NCBI GenBank assembly: GCA_964627755.1
Contig: CAZVIH010000013.1
Location: 70,177-134,176 of the forward strand
Direction: 5' to 3'
From: B10-G9 sp964627755
Lineage (GTDB): Bacteria; Chloroflexota; Anaerolineae; Anaerolineales; UBA11858
DNA: 64,000 nt
The position numbers and the translations under genes are program-made. This document shows, in pieces, positions 43,783 to 52,183 of the stretch; the first letter of the stretch is position 1, and the number at the start of each line of letters is the position of its first letter. The notes beneath the pieces are model-generated. The model was not told the origin of the DNA. It ran no database searches and saw nothing but the letters and a program-made list of their open reading frames with translations.

Positions 43783-44139
43783 TTATGCTGCGGCTTTTTT
43801 TGCCTTTTCTACAACCTGGGCAAATGCTTCCGGGTGGCGGACAGCCATGTCGGCCAGCATTTTACGGTTGAGGGTGATCTTGGCCTCTTTTAATCCATAT
43901 ATCAAGCGGCTGTAGGTCAATCCGTTAATGCGGGCTGCGGCGTTGATCCTGGTGATCCAGAGCCGGCGCAGATCTCGTTTCCTTGTCCGTCGGTCCCGGT
44001 ATTCATACCAGAGACTTTTCAACATGGCTTCGTTAGCGCGGCGGTAAAGTTTACTGCGCGTGCCGTAATTCCCTTTTGCCATCTTGAGGATCTTCTTGTG
44101 CCGACGACGACGATTCGTTCCTGTTTTTACTCGTGCCAT
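43783..44139 (-). CDS. rplT: 50S ribosomal protein L20
   Basis: A 118-residue basic protein with the full L20 sequence signature: MARVKTGTNRRRRHKKILK, KLYRRANEAMLKSLWYEYRDRR and LWITRINAAAR. GGAGAG lies upstream of the ATG. It follows infC but there is no rpmI (L35) gene between them. The 196-base spacer upstream has stops in all three minus-strand frames and may hold an L20 or leader regulatory structure, including a hairpin at about 44258-44280. Confidence 0.97.
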   Translation of the reverse strand: MARVKTGTNRRRRHKKILKMAKGNYGTRSKLYRRANEAMLKSLWYEYRDRRTRKRDLRRLWITRINAAARINGLTYSRLIYGLKEAKITLNRKMLADMAVRHPEAFAQVVEKAKKAAA

Positions 44140-44335
44140 TCTATTCTCTCCTGCAGACCCCTGGGCGCCGGTTGCCTGTTAGCACCTGTTACTGCACCCA
44201 GCAGTTGCGATACTTGGTTTTTACAGCCCGGTTAATATACCATATCAAGTATGTTTTGCACACCCAGATAGGTGTGGGTTCGGACTGAAAAAAACCCGCG
44301 TTTAATAACTCTGAGATATATGGTAAATGGGAGTA

Positions 44336-44842
44336 TTATTCTTTTGCGGGGGCTATTACCATTAACATCGAATAACCTTCCCGGGATGGTCTTTGCTCCA
44401 CCACGCCGACATCACTCAGCTCTTCGGCGATCTCATCTAACATTTTCAAGGCAATCTCAGGATAATGAACCTCCCGGCCCCGGAATTGGACCCGGACATT
44501 CACCTTTTTCTTACTTTCCAGCCACCTTCTGGCGTCACGAACTTTAAATGTTGCGTGATGGTCAGTGGTTTTTGGGCGCAGCCGAATTTCCTTCACTTCT
44601 ACGATCTTCTGTGATTTGCGGGCTTTCTGGCGCTTTTTTTCCTGTTCGTAGAGGAACTTTCCCAGATCCATCACCTTGCATACAGGTGGTTTGGCATTGG
44701 GCGCAACTTCTACCAGGTCCATTTCAGCGTCCCTGGCAATCTGTCGGGCTTCTTCTATCGGTACTACTCCAATATTTTCCCCGGTGGCGTCAACAAGGCG
44801 GACCTCGTTAGCCCTGATACGTTCATTTGCCCGGTAATTAAT
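44336..44842 (-). CDS. infC: Translation initiation factor IF-3 (non-AUG start)
   Basis: IF-3 prevents subunit joining and monitors start-codon pairing. The first ATG in frame (44722) would cut off the N-terminal domain, but the frame continues upstream with INYRANERIRANEVRLVDATG and VPIEEARQIARDAEMDLVEVAPN, which is the standard N-terminal domain. The best start is ATT at 44840-44842, or ATA at 44849-44851, both near AGGAG sequences. E. coli infC also starts at AUU, which allows autoregulation. At 168 residues the length is right. It lies downstream of thrS. Confidence 0.9.
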   Translation of the reverse strand: MNYRANERIRANEVRLVDATGENIGVVPIEEARQIARDAEMDLVEVAPNAKPPVCKVMDLGKFLYEQEKKRQKARKSQKIVEVKEIRLRPKTTDHHATFKVRDARRWLESKKKVNVRVQFRGREVHYPEIALKMLDEIAEELSDVGVVEQRPSREGYSMLMVIAPAKE

Positions 44843-44966
44843 GTCTCCTATTGCTTGCTCCTTTTTTAATTTTCCAGTTAGACTTCAATAATACCATTAT
44901 TTTGGGAATAACGTAACGGAAAGCAGGGGGCAGAGAGGTAATAACCAATCCTAACTGCCCCTATTT

Positions 44967-46760
44967 CTAGATCTGGGCGTGCGTTTTGATTTCTTCCTGC
45001 ATGCGTTTCATGAGCTCATCAATACTGATAGGATCCAGCTGAGCGCCAGATCGCAAACGGGGGGCTACTGTGCCGGCTTCTTGTTCCCGGTCACCCACCA
45101 CCAGCATATAAGGGATCTTCAGCTTTTCGGCATCGCGGATTTTTGCACCCATCCGATCGCTGCTGTCGTCTACAGTGACACGCAGTCCCTCTGCTCTCAT
45201 CTTTTCGGCCGCGGCATGGACGTAATCCAGGTTGCGGTCTGTGATTGGGATCAAAACGGCATGTGTGGGTGCCAGCCAGAGCGGGAAGGCCCCGGCGTAA
45301 TGTTCCACCAATACTCCCATGAAGCGTTCTATGGATCCCAACAATGCTCTGTGGATCATATAAGGCCGATGCTGTTTTCCATCTTCGCCAATATAGTTGA
45401 GATCAAACCGATCCGGCAGGTTGAAGTCAAACTGGATCGTACTCAGCTGCCATTCCCGGTCCAGGGCGTCGATCATTTTTAGGTCGATCTTAGGTCCGTA
45501 AAAAGCGGCTCCGCCCTCGTCGATATCATAAGGCAGTTCAGCCCGGTCCAGGGCTTTCCGCAGGGCTTCGGTGGCAGCATCCCAGCGGTCGACCTCACCG
45601 GCTGATTTGTCTGGATCCCTAGTCGCCAGGTAGGCATGGAAATCTTCCATCCCAAAACCGCGCAGGATGTGAAGACAGAAATTAAGCACCTTGTCGATTT
45701 CCGCCGGCATCTGCTCGGGACTGCAAAAGATATGGGCGTCATCCTGTGTAAAACCGCGCACCCGCATCATTCCGTGCAAAACCCCACTGCGTTCATAGCG
45801 ATATACAGTGCCCCATTCTGCCCAGCGCAGCGGCAGTTCCCGGTAGCTGTGGAGGGAATTCTTGTAGATCATGATGTGGAAGGGGCAGTTCATCGGTTTT
45901 AGATAATACGATTCCTGGTCGATATCGAGTGAGGAATACATATTCTCTTCATACCAGGTTAAGTGACCGCTGGTCTCCCACAGATGGGCTTTTCCGATAT
46001 GGGGTGTAGAGACGAAATCATAACCATTCTTGAGGTGTTCTTCCTGGCAGTATTGTTCAGCTTTGTAGCGGATATAAGCCCCGTTGGGATGCCAGAGCAC
46101 TAAACCACTGCCAACATCCGGATTGGTGCTGTAAAGGTCAAGATCCTTGCCCAGCCTGCGGTGGTCGCGCCGTTTTGCTTCCTCGAGTTTTTCGAGGTAG
46201 GCATCTAATTCCTCTTTCGTTTCCCAGGCGGTTCCATAGATACGCTGGAGCATGGGATTGTGCTCATCTCCGCGCCAATATGCTCCCGCCACGTTCAGTA
46301 ATTTTAATGCTTTGGGATTGATCAACTTGGTACTTTCGACATGGGGTCCCCGACAGAGGTCCTCAAAATCATCGTGAGTATAGGTTGAAATGACGGTTTC
46401 TTCATCCAACGGTTCGCCGTACTCATCCAACCCCCCGGCTTCCAGCCCATCAATCAAGTCCAGCTTATAAGGCTGGTCCTTAAAGAGTTCCCGGGCTTCA
46501 TCAGCAGAAAGCTCGCGGCGGATAAACCCGTGATCCTCGGAGATGACCTTGCGCATTTTATTTTCGATCTCCTCCAGGTCTTCCGGGGTTAGCGGTCTGG
46601 GCAGGTCGAAGTCGTAATAAAATCCATCGGCGATGGGAGGGCCGATAGCAATCTTTGCTTTACCTTCCGGGAAGATATCCCGGACTGCCTGGGCCATGAC
46701 ATGGGCGGTTGAATGCCGGATCTTCCATAAATCCGATCCCACATATTTTTCTTTTGACAT
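44967..46760 (-). CDS. thrS: Threonyl-tRNA synthetase, N-terminal TGS domain missing
   Basis: Class II synthetase of 597 residues. The editing domain begins at once (LWKIRHSTAHVMAQAVRDIF), and the catalytic core has class II motif regions including MNCPFHIMIYKNSLHSYRELPLR, GMMRVRGFTQDDAHIF and LHRAL-type sequence, then the anticodon-binding domain. The usual roughly 60-residue TGS domain is absent. GGAGG seven bases before ATG 46760 sets the start, which excludes an upstream extension that would run into the T-box terminator. Expression is controlled by the leader upstream. Confidence 0.96.
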   Translation of the reverse strand: MSKEKYVGSDLWKIRHSTAHVMAQAVRDIFPEGKAKIAIGPPIADGFYYDFDLPRPLTPEDLEEIENKMRKVISEDHGFIRRELSADEARELFKDQPYKLDLIDGLEAGGLDEYGEPLDEETVISTYTHDDFEDLCRGPHVESTKLINPKALKLLNVAGAYWRGDEHNPMLQRIYGTAWETKEELDAYLEKLEEAKRRDHRRLGKDLDLYSTNPDVGSGLVLWHPNGAYIRYKAEQYCQEEHLKNGYDFVSTPHIGKAHLWETSGHLTWYEENMYSSLDIDQESYYLKPMNCPFHIMIYKNSLHSYRELPLRWAEWGTVYRYERSGVLHGMMRVRGFTQDDAHIFCSPEQMPAEIDKVLNFCLHILRGFGMEDFHAYLATRDPDKSAGEVDRWDAATEALRKALDRAELPYDIDEGGAAFYGPKIDLKMIDALDREWQLSTIQFDFNLPDRFDLNYIGEDGKQHRPYMIHRALLGSIERFMGVLVEHYAGAFPLWLAPTHAVLIPITDRNLDYVHAAAEKMRAEGLRVTVDDSSDRMGAKIRDAEKLKIPYMLVVGDREQEAGTVAPRLRSGAQLDPISIDELMKRMQEEIKTHAQI

Positions 46761-46780
46761 AATAAACCTCCATTTAAATA

Positions 46781-47030
46781 AAAGAACTCCTGCCAACTGG
46801 GGCAAGAGTTTCTCGCGGTTCCACCCAGATTTAAGTCCTATGCTGTGATCCTGGACTCATCTCAGAGGGCCTGTAACGGGGCTAACCGTGTCACCTTACT
46901 CTCTTATGATTTCAGGTTCACGCTCGCGGGGGGTTTTCGAAGTGGGTCATTCAAGAAAGCTCTCAATCTGTGGCTTTCAATCCCTGTTGAAGACTTTTTC
47001 CCCTACTCGTCCCGGTCAACACGTTAATTT
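46781..47030 (-). promoter_or_regulatory. T-box leader of thrS
   Basis: On the minus strand, the conserved T-box sequence CTGGGTGGAACCGCGAG lies at 46812-46828. It is followed by a terminator hairpin (46801-46810 with 46785-46794, six-base loop) and a T-rich stretch just before thrS. Further 5' is GACGAGTAG (about 47008-47016), typical of stem I. An ACC triplet at 46915-46917, next to GAA, is a plausible Thr specifier. Uncharged tRNA-Thr should bind and allow read-through. Confidence 0.9.
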
Positions 47031-47078
47031 ATTGCTGGTTATTATAGCGTCTTTTTCCGGAAAATCAAGTTTCCTGTA

Positions 47079-48401
47079 TTAACCTCTCATTTGATCCATG
47101 TATTTTTTGATCTCTGGAACAGTGGTCAACTTTTCATAAAAGAAGTTGTTGACAATATTGATCACCTCATCGCGGGCTGCCTCAACGGTGCGGGGTAGGG
47201 CTTCTCCCGGATTCTGGTCTTCCAGCGCGTCCCTCAGATTAAGAAGGTGCTGAACAACAATCGTTTCTTCGTCCCCTTCTAAGGTACTGACTACTTCGAG
47301 GATCAAACTATCTGCCTGGGATTGGACTTGTTCCCCGGTAATGCTTGATCCCGGGTGGCTGCATTCCTCCATTGTGCGGATCAGCGCCCAAACTTGATAC
47401 AACATTGAAGATGGTTCATCAAACAGCTCCCTGATTATAGCTGCTTCATTATAGCGTCCTGTCAGCCGAAAGATGTTATACATTCGCTTTGCGGCCTTGC
47501 CATAGTTTATATTTTTTGTTATGTATTTATTAACTTCTTTTTCAAGCTGTTCAATATATTCTTCCAGGGCGTCGGCGGAGACATGCTGGGAAAGTTTTGA
47601 GAAGGTCGGGATGGATTCTTCATCCAGATATATTTCCTGAAAATACGGATCAAGAAAACCATCTAGCGGGGTGATCGTTCCATCTGGCGCTTCCCAGCTA
47701 ACGTCCAGCATATTGCTGACATTCACCAATTCGTTACGTACAGGATCTCCAAACACCCAATCGAGCTTACACCAACCCGGATCGAGAGCAATTTCAGACC
47801 AGTAAACCACCACCGGGCTGCCATCTGGAGAACTCGCTTCGATTTTTCCCTCCATGATTTGCTTGGGAGTCCAGGATATTGAGCTGCCGGCAGGATATTT
47901 GTGATTATCGATCATGACATCCTGTGGAAAGGATCCAAATCGCACTTCCATTAAATGGTAGGTCGGTCCGCTCTGGGTTTGAAGCGCTTTCTGTTTAATA
48001 AGCCTGGAAAGCTCAAGGCAAGCTTCATCCCTGCTATCTGCCAGGATATTGATTCGTTCAAAATAATCTGCATCCCCGGGGTAGGTTTGAATCTTTGATT
48101 GGGCCGCTGATCCTGAAAGCGCCAGGGCGGTTTCAACTTTGCCTGGAATATCCTGGAATTCAACTAGCCGGCCAACTTTTCTGAAGTGGGCCAGATCCTC
48201 GGAACTGAAATCCAGCATGGAAATTTTATGTCCAAAAACCCCTGTGCGATCGTCAAACACAATATCCTCTTCCTGTTTTGAGGCTTGGATGGCAGTTAAC
48301 CACTGCAGGGCTGCGGATTCGTCCAGCTCAATGCCCAGACGCTCGGCCGATTTGATCAGGTGTCCGATGTTCTGATCTGGACTTATGTTTTTATCTGGCA
48401 T
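47079..48401 (-). CDS. Protein of unknown function (440 residues)
   Basis: A soluble protein with no signal peptide, span or motif that I recognise. It is acidic, with a central part that reads like a beta-rich domain (WSEIALDPGWCKLDWVFGD) and a helical C-terminus (EYIEQLEKEVNKYI, AAIIRELFDEPSSMLYQVWAL). It is separated from the T-box leader of thrS by about 50 bases. Function unknown. Confidence 0.75.
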   Translation of the reverse strand: MPDKNISPDQNIGHLIKSAERLGIELDESAALQWLTAIQASKQEEDIVFDDRTGVFGHKISMLDFSSEDLAHFRKVGRLVEFQDIPGKVETALALSGSAAQSKIQTYPGDADYFERINILADSRDEACLELSRLIKQKALQTQSGPTYHLMEVRFGSFPQDVMIDNHKYPAGSSISWTPKQIMEGKIEASSPDGSPVVVYWSEIALDPGWCKLDWVFGDPVRNELVNVSNMLDVSWEAPDGTITPLDGFLDPYFQEIYLDEESIPTFSKLSQHVSADALEEYIEQLEKEVNKYITKNINYGKAAKRMYNIFRLTGRYNEAAIIRELFDEPSSMLYQVWALIRTMEECSHPGSSITGEQVQSQADSLILEVVSTLEGDEETIVVQHLLNLRDALEDQNPGEALPRTVEAARDEVINIVNNFFYEKLTTVPEIKKYMDQMRG

Positions 48402-48443
48402 GAGAAGGCTCCTTCTGTTTTATCAAAGTGGTAAATCACAGAA

Positions 48444-48478
48444 TAAGAAAAAGCACAACAAAATATCATTTTGTTGTG
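48444..48478 (-). terminator. Terminator after the DUF333 lipoprotein gene
   Basis: CACAACAAAAT and ATTTTGTTGTG form a perfect 11-base stem with a three-base loop (48454-48464 and 48468-48478), followed on the minus strand by CTTTTTC. AT-rich but long. Confidence 0.7.
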
Positions 48479-48514
48479 TTTCTATTCTACCCTGATGTTC
48501 AAGTTTGTAGTTTA

Positions 48515-48931
48515 TTATTCGGGAGGTTGGCATTCCCCAATGAAAAATTCATATTCGGGGCAGGTACTGCCGTCATTAAATGTGCAAATCGCTCCCTCGT
48601 CCCCTTCTCGGATGTTAAAACCCTGCCTTTGGCAGAAGGTCCATTCAATGGAGCAACCCCCAGCCAAAAATTCCCATTCCTCACATTCTGCACCATTTGG
48701 CATTATACAAATACCTTCGCTGCCGCCCTCGGAATCCCTGAGTTCCAGTTCATATCCCATTTCTTGACAGTAAAATGAGGCCGGGTTGGGAATGCCGATA
48801 AAGGCATCTCCCCCTTCGGTTTCAACAAAAGGAGTGGGGTTTAATTCTTCCTTGCCTTGGCATGCAGAAAGAAGAAATGCTCCGATCAAGATCATAATAA
48901 CGATAATTAAAGGTCTGGTCTGCTTGACCAT
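48515..48931 (-). CDS. DUF333-domain lipoprotein
   Basis: A 138-residue exported protein. Signal peptide with lipobox LLSACQ near residue 24. Two DUF333-type units follow: NPASFYCQEMGYELEL to CEEWEFLAGGC, and WTFCQRQGFNIRE to CPEYEFFIGEC, with paired Cys residues suggesting disulfides. DUF333 is found in envelope proteins and has no settled role. The promoter region upstream is well formed. Confidence 0.85.
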   Translation of the reverse strand: MVKQTRPLIIVIMILIGAFLLSACQGKEELNPTPFVETEGGDAFIGIPNPASFYCQEMGYELELRDSEGGSEGICIMPNGAECEEWEFLAGGCSIEWTFCQRQGFNIREGDEGAICTFNDGSTCPEYEFFIGECQPPE

Positions 48932-49001
48932 TTCATACTCCTTGTGAAAATCCTTGGTTTTTTGTTGTAAAAATTATATCCCAAACCCCAGGGGTCTAAT
49001 G

Positions 49002-49030
49002 ATTATACAATCTCAATGCCTGGCATTCAG
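49002..49030 (-). promoter_or_regulatory. Promoter of the DUF333 lipoprotein gene with an internal palindrome
   Basis: On the minus strand, CTGAAT (49025-49030) and TATAAT (49002-49007) are 17 bases apart. The spacer contains the palindrome AATGCC-T-GGCATT (49015-49027), a possible operator. The rest of the 452-base gap 48932-49383 holds the next gene's promoter and no gene. Confidence 0.5.
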
Positions 49031-49291
49031 GAGAAAAACTCTTGTGAGTTATTTATAACCTTTTCAGAGAGTTTGAGACTTACAGTATGGAAAAGGGGTA
49101 GGGGTGTTTAACAAAAAGGATCATTTAAAGCTTGTTGTTTTTATTCAATCAATGAAGCTGGTTTGGGAGACAAGGTCGAGCAGGAAAATAGGTGGATTTT
49201 TCGTTTCCGCAATAAAGAAAATACTTATCCGGCTAACCATTTTCCCGAATACTTGTTATTTAACACCCTCGAATTAGATTGAATTTGGGTC

Positions 49292-49360
49292 TTGACAAAG
49301 ACCTTAATTATGCTATGATATGAGCATAACCCGATAAAGTGGGTAAATTGAATAACCCGA
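49292..49360 (+). promoter_or_regulatory. Promoter and repeat-type operator of the large ArsR gene
   Basis: TTGACA (49292-49297) and TATGAT (49314-49319) are 16 bases apart. Directly after the -10 box lies ATAACCCGA at 49326-49334 and again at 49352-49360, with GGGT between them, so ACCC/GGGT arms form imperfect inverted repeats over the likely transcription start. This suits autorepression by the encoded HTH protein. Confidence 0.6.
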
Positions 49361-49383
49361 CTAAGTAATAAAAAGGAGTAATA

Positions 49384-50472
49384 ATGCCAGGTCCAGATGC
49401 CATAGTTCTTCCAGAGGTAAACACCATATCGGTTCAACTTGACCCGGTGCAAACTTTTATCAATAGTATGACATTGATCAGCAGAAGTGAAGAGCTGTCA
49501 GGGTTAAACCCTTGGATCTACGAAACTGCGGCAGCTTTCACCAAAGAACAGATGGCTCAGCACAACCTGGTTATCATTGGTTTTCATTATGCTGTAGTGC
49601 CGGTTAAGTTTTGGAAAGATATTCCTTCTTACCTGAGCTACTTAAAAAATTGTGATCCTGTCATTCTGAGGGACCAATTGCTGGATGTATACATTGATTA
49701 TGAACCCTGCGACATGGCAGATAGTGTGCCTGATACGGATAAGGACACATTATTAGCAGATCAGGATTTCTTCCTGGACTATCTGGAGAAAAAGTTCACA
49801 AAAGCAAAAACTGATCGAAAAGTTGAAAGCAAAGCTTTTGAGTTGTTGAACGATCCGCCTGAAATGCAGCGCCAAATTACCTCTCATATGCAATTTTTAT
49901 GGGATGAACATTTCAAAGCTGAATGGCAGCGGATCCTGCCGATGCTTGAAGACGCAGTATTGGCTTTTGAGCAGGTTGATTTTAGAAATATGAGCCGGGA
50001 GGAAATCGCCAAATACATCATTGGCACAGACGTTAATGCTGATTTCTTAGAAGAGATCGGTGAGAACCAGCAAATGATTTTTGTGCCCAGCGCTCACAAT
50101 GGACCTTATCTGGGGATGTTCCACTACAAGAATTCCCACGGCGTGATATTCGGCGCTCGACTTCCCGAAGATACCCAGGTTCATGCGCCGGACTTGAGCA
50201 GAAACGAGATTACCATCCGGCTCAGCGCTCTGGCAGATGACCTGAGATTGAATATCCTGAAAGTGATTGCTGAAGAAGGGGAAATGAAATCCCAGGAAAT
50301 TATGGATCGTTTGGATTTGAGCCAGTCAGCTGCCTCACGGCATCTGAAACAACTGAGCGCAACTGGTTATTTGACTGAACGACGCTGCTCGGGAGCAAAA
50401 TGTTATGCGCTCAATGAAGAACGGGTGCAGGATACTTTGCGGGCAGTAGCAGCATTTTTACTATGTGAGTAG
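49384..50472 (+). CDS. ArsR-family regulator with large N-terminal domain
   Basis: A 362-residue protein. Residues from about 275 form an ArsR winged helix: RLSALADDLRLNILKVIAEEGEMKSQEIMDRLDLSQSAASRHLKQLSATGYLTERR. The first 270 residues are a soluble domain I do not recognise by name, similar in layout to other long ArsR-type proteins with an N-terminal ligand-binding or sensor part. AAGGAG precedes ATG 49384. A small unknown gene follows. The promoter carries repeats that may be its own operator. Confidence 0.85.
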   Translation: MPGPDAIVLPEVNTISVQLDPVQTFINSMTLISRSEELSGLNPWIYETAAAFTKEQMAQHNLVIIGFHYAVVPVKFWKDIPSYLSYLKNCDPVILRDQLLDVYIDYEPCDMADSVPDTDKDTLLADQDFFLDYLEKKFTKAKTDRKVESKAFELLNDPPEMQRQITSHMQFLWDEHFKAEWQRILPMLEDAVLAFEQVDFRNMSREEIAKYIIGTDVNADFLEEIGENQQMIFVPSAHNGPYLGMFHYKNSHGVIFGARLPEDTQVHAPDLSRNEITIRLSALADDLRLNILKVIAEEGEMKSQEIMDRLDLSQSAASRHLKQLSATGYLTERRCSGAKCYALNEERVQDTLRAVAAFLLCE

Positions 50473-50585
50473 TTAACAAACCGGAGGTGGAAAATGGAGA
50501 TGATAAAAAGATAATACACCAACGTATCAAGTAGATTATTTGTACAGGATTGAAAAGAAAACAACTGGCTAACGGGAGAAAGATC

Positions 50586-50816
50586 ATGGTTACATGGAAT
50601 ACCTATTACGTAGAAACTCAGCGGCGGCAGGATGAGATCGCCTATGCAATGCAAGATCGTTATGTTCGATCTGTTGAAGAAGTATGTGAATCGGTTTTTA
50701 CAAGAATTAGCATTAAGATGTTGAATTCGGTGGGTTCGAAATTGGTTGAATGGGGATCCCAATTGCAGTGCCGCTGCGCTGAATTGGCAATGACCAGCTC
50801 AAAACGCGCCATCTAA
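50586..50816 (+). CDS. Small protein of unknown function
   Basis: A 76-residue soluble protein, MVTWNTYYVETQRRQDEIAYA and onward, without a membrane span. GGGAGAAA lies upstream of ATG 50586. It has a C-terminal Cys pair (CRCAEL). It follows the large ArsR gene by about 110 bases and is closed by a terminator, so the two are probably one transcript. Function unknown. Confidence 0.65.
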   Translation: MVTWNTYYVETQRRQDEIAYAMQDRYVRSVEEVCESVFTRISIKMLNSVGSKLVEWGSQLQCRCAELAMTSSKRAI

Positions 50817-50856
50817 TGAAGAAAATTAGAACAAAAATAATTCATCCTCTTAGCTG

Positions 50857-50890
50857 AACCGGAGCATCCCAAAGGTGCTCCGGTTTTTTT
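50857..50890 (+). terminator. Terminator after the small gene at 50586
   Basis: ACCGGAGCA and TGCTCCGGT form a perfect nine-base stem (50858-50866 with 50876-50884), followed by seven T residues. Confidence 0.92.
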
Positions 50891-50913
50891 ACTCTTTCCA
50901 ATTTTGACCCATG

Positions 50914-50942
50914 TTGAATATCCAGGTTCGATACGATATAAT
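50914..50942 (+). promoter_or_regulatory. Sigma70-like promoter of the hsmA-like gene
   Basis: TTGAAT (50914-50919) and TATAAT (50937-50942) are 17 bases apart, about 32 bases upstream of ATG 50975. Confidence 0.65.
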
Positions 50943-50974
50943 CCCTCAGTTATTGATATCAATAAGGAGTAATA

Positions 50975-51340
50975 ATGGATTCATCGGCAAGCATAATCAT
51001 CACCGCGGCACTTGTTTTTTACACCGTTGGGGTTTGGAGTGAACGCATCCAGGGGGGCTTAAAACCCTGGCACCTGGCCTTTTTTGTATTGGGCCTGATC
51101 TGTGATACTTTAGGAACGGGTATGATGTTTGATTTTGTGGGTGGGATGCAGTTTGACGTCCATGGAATATCTGGTTTACTCGCAATATTATTGATGTTTG
51201 TTCATGCAGTTTGGGCACTGGTCGTTCTGATTCGAAAGGACGAGAACGCTATTCAGAACTTCCACAAGTTTAGCCTCTTCGTCTGGATCATTTGGCTGAT
51301 CCCTTACTTCAGCCCGATGGTTTTCCAGATGGCTGGGTAA
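50975..51340 (+). CDS. HsmA-family membrane protein
   Basis: A 121-residue protein with four spans. The arrangement FVLGLICDTLGTGMMFDFVGG with a later HGISGLLAILLMFVHAVWAL is that of the HsmA family, a small integral-membrane family of uncertain function that in one report is tied to haem metabolism. AAGGAG precedes the ATG. The next membrane gene starts 11 bases after its stop. Confidence 0.82.
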   Translation: MDSSASIIITAALVFYTVGVWSERIQGGLKPWHLAFFVLGLICDTLGTGMMFDFVGGMQFDVHGISGLLAILLMFVHAVWALVVLIRKDENAIQNFHKFSLFVWIIWLIPYFSPMVFQMAG

Positions 51341-51351
51341 ATGGAGATTTG

Positions 51352-51786
51352 ATGATTTGGTTAAGAATCGCGATTGGGCTATTTGTCTTTTTAGAGCTTG
51401 GTAATGTTATGATCCTGTATTTTAGGCCGGATTCAAAATTGGCCAATGCGATGGGTTATTTTAAAGCCTGGGAGAAATCAAAAAGTGATCCCGATGTCCA
51501 CGAGATGACGAAATATCTGGTCAATTGGGTCGCAGGAACAAAATTGATCTTTATCCTTTTACTGATCGTTTTCCTGTTTTGGGGAGATGCTCAAACCCTG
51601 CCTGTTGTGGGTGCAGCAATGACCTTATCCATTGCCACCTTTTTCTGGCGTTTATATCCCAGTATGAAAGATATGGACCAGAAAGACCAAATAGATCCCA
51701 AAGGTTATTCAAGAACTTTATTATGGATGATCGTGGGTATGATTATCATGTTTTCTGCGGCGACTCTACTAGCAATGATGAGCTGA
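51352..51786 (+). CDS. Four-span membrane protein, unknown function
   Basis: A 144-residue protein with spans at AIGLFVFLELGNVMILYF, TKLIFILLLIVFLFWG, VVGAAMTLSIATFFW and MIVGMIIMFSAATLLAMM. GGAG precedes ATG 51352; an earlier start would overlap the hsmA-like gene. Some residues resemble small transporter or channel proteins, but no family is certain. Coupled to the hsmA-like gene. Confidence 0.75.
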   Translation: MIWLRIAIGLFVFLELGNVMILYFRPDSKLANAMGYFKAWEKSKSDPDVHEMTKYLVNWVAGTKLIFILLLIVFLFWGDAQTLPVVGAAMTLSIATFFWRLYPSMKDMDQKDQIDPKGYSRTLLWMIVGMIIMFSAATLLAMMS

Positions 51787-51880
51787 TCATTTTAAAAAAG
51801 AAATCCACCGTAACTCTCATTGGTTATTGGCGTTAACAATATTGTTCTACTTTATATTATTTTGTACCAAAGGAGAAAAA

Positions 51881-52051
51881 ATGAAACTCACTCCCCCCAA
51901 ACAAAATGTATTCTGGATTTCAGTGGTTCTTGCTGTCCTGGGTCTTTTGGGTCGCTATGCCAATATCCCGTTTGTATCTGATTATTTCTTTTACTTTGTA
52001 TTGGTAGCCTATATTGTCTTATTCCTGGGCAACACAGTAAAAGGTCTTTAG
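51881..52051 (+). CDS. Small two-span membrane protein
   Basis: A 56-residue protein, MKLTPPKQNVFWISVVLAVL and onward, with two spans (VFWISVVLAVLGLLGRY; YFFYFVLVAYIVLFLG). AAAGGAG lies six bases before ATG 51881. A perfect terminator follows at 52075-52108. Unknown function. Confidence 0.75.
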   Translation: MKLTPPKQNVFWISVVLAVLGLLGRYANIPFVSDYFFYFVLVAYIVLFLGNTVKGL

Positions 52052-52074
52052 TCTTTTTTCTGACTCCTTTTGGT

Positions 52075-52108
52075 GAAGCCCCGGTGAAAACCGGGGCTTC
52101 CTGTTTTA
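52075..52108 (+). terminator. Terminator after the 51881 gene
   Basis: GAAGCCCCGGT and ACCGGGGCTTC form a perfect 11-base stem with a four-base loop, followed by CTGTTTT. Confidence 0.85.
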
Positions 52109-52183
52109 AAACAACGAAATATTTTACAACATGGGAGAAAAATCAACGTATTATATGATTTAACAATCAGCATTGGAGTTAAG

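Noticed and set aside
44140..44335. Hidden rpmI (L35) gene between infC and rplT
   Set aside because: All three minus-strand frames contain stops (for example at 44179, 44189 and 44232), and the space is too short.
49225..49452. 75-codon minus-strand open frame across the ArsR promoter
   Set aside because: It overlaps the promoter and start of the ArsR gene, has no ribosome site and encodes nothing recognisable.
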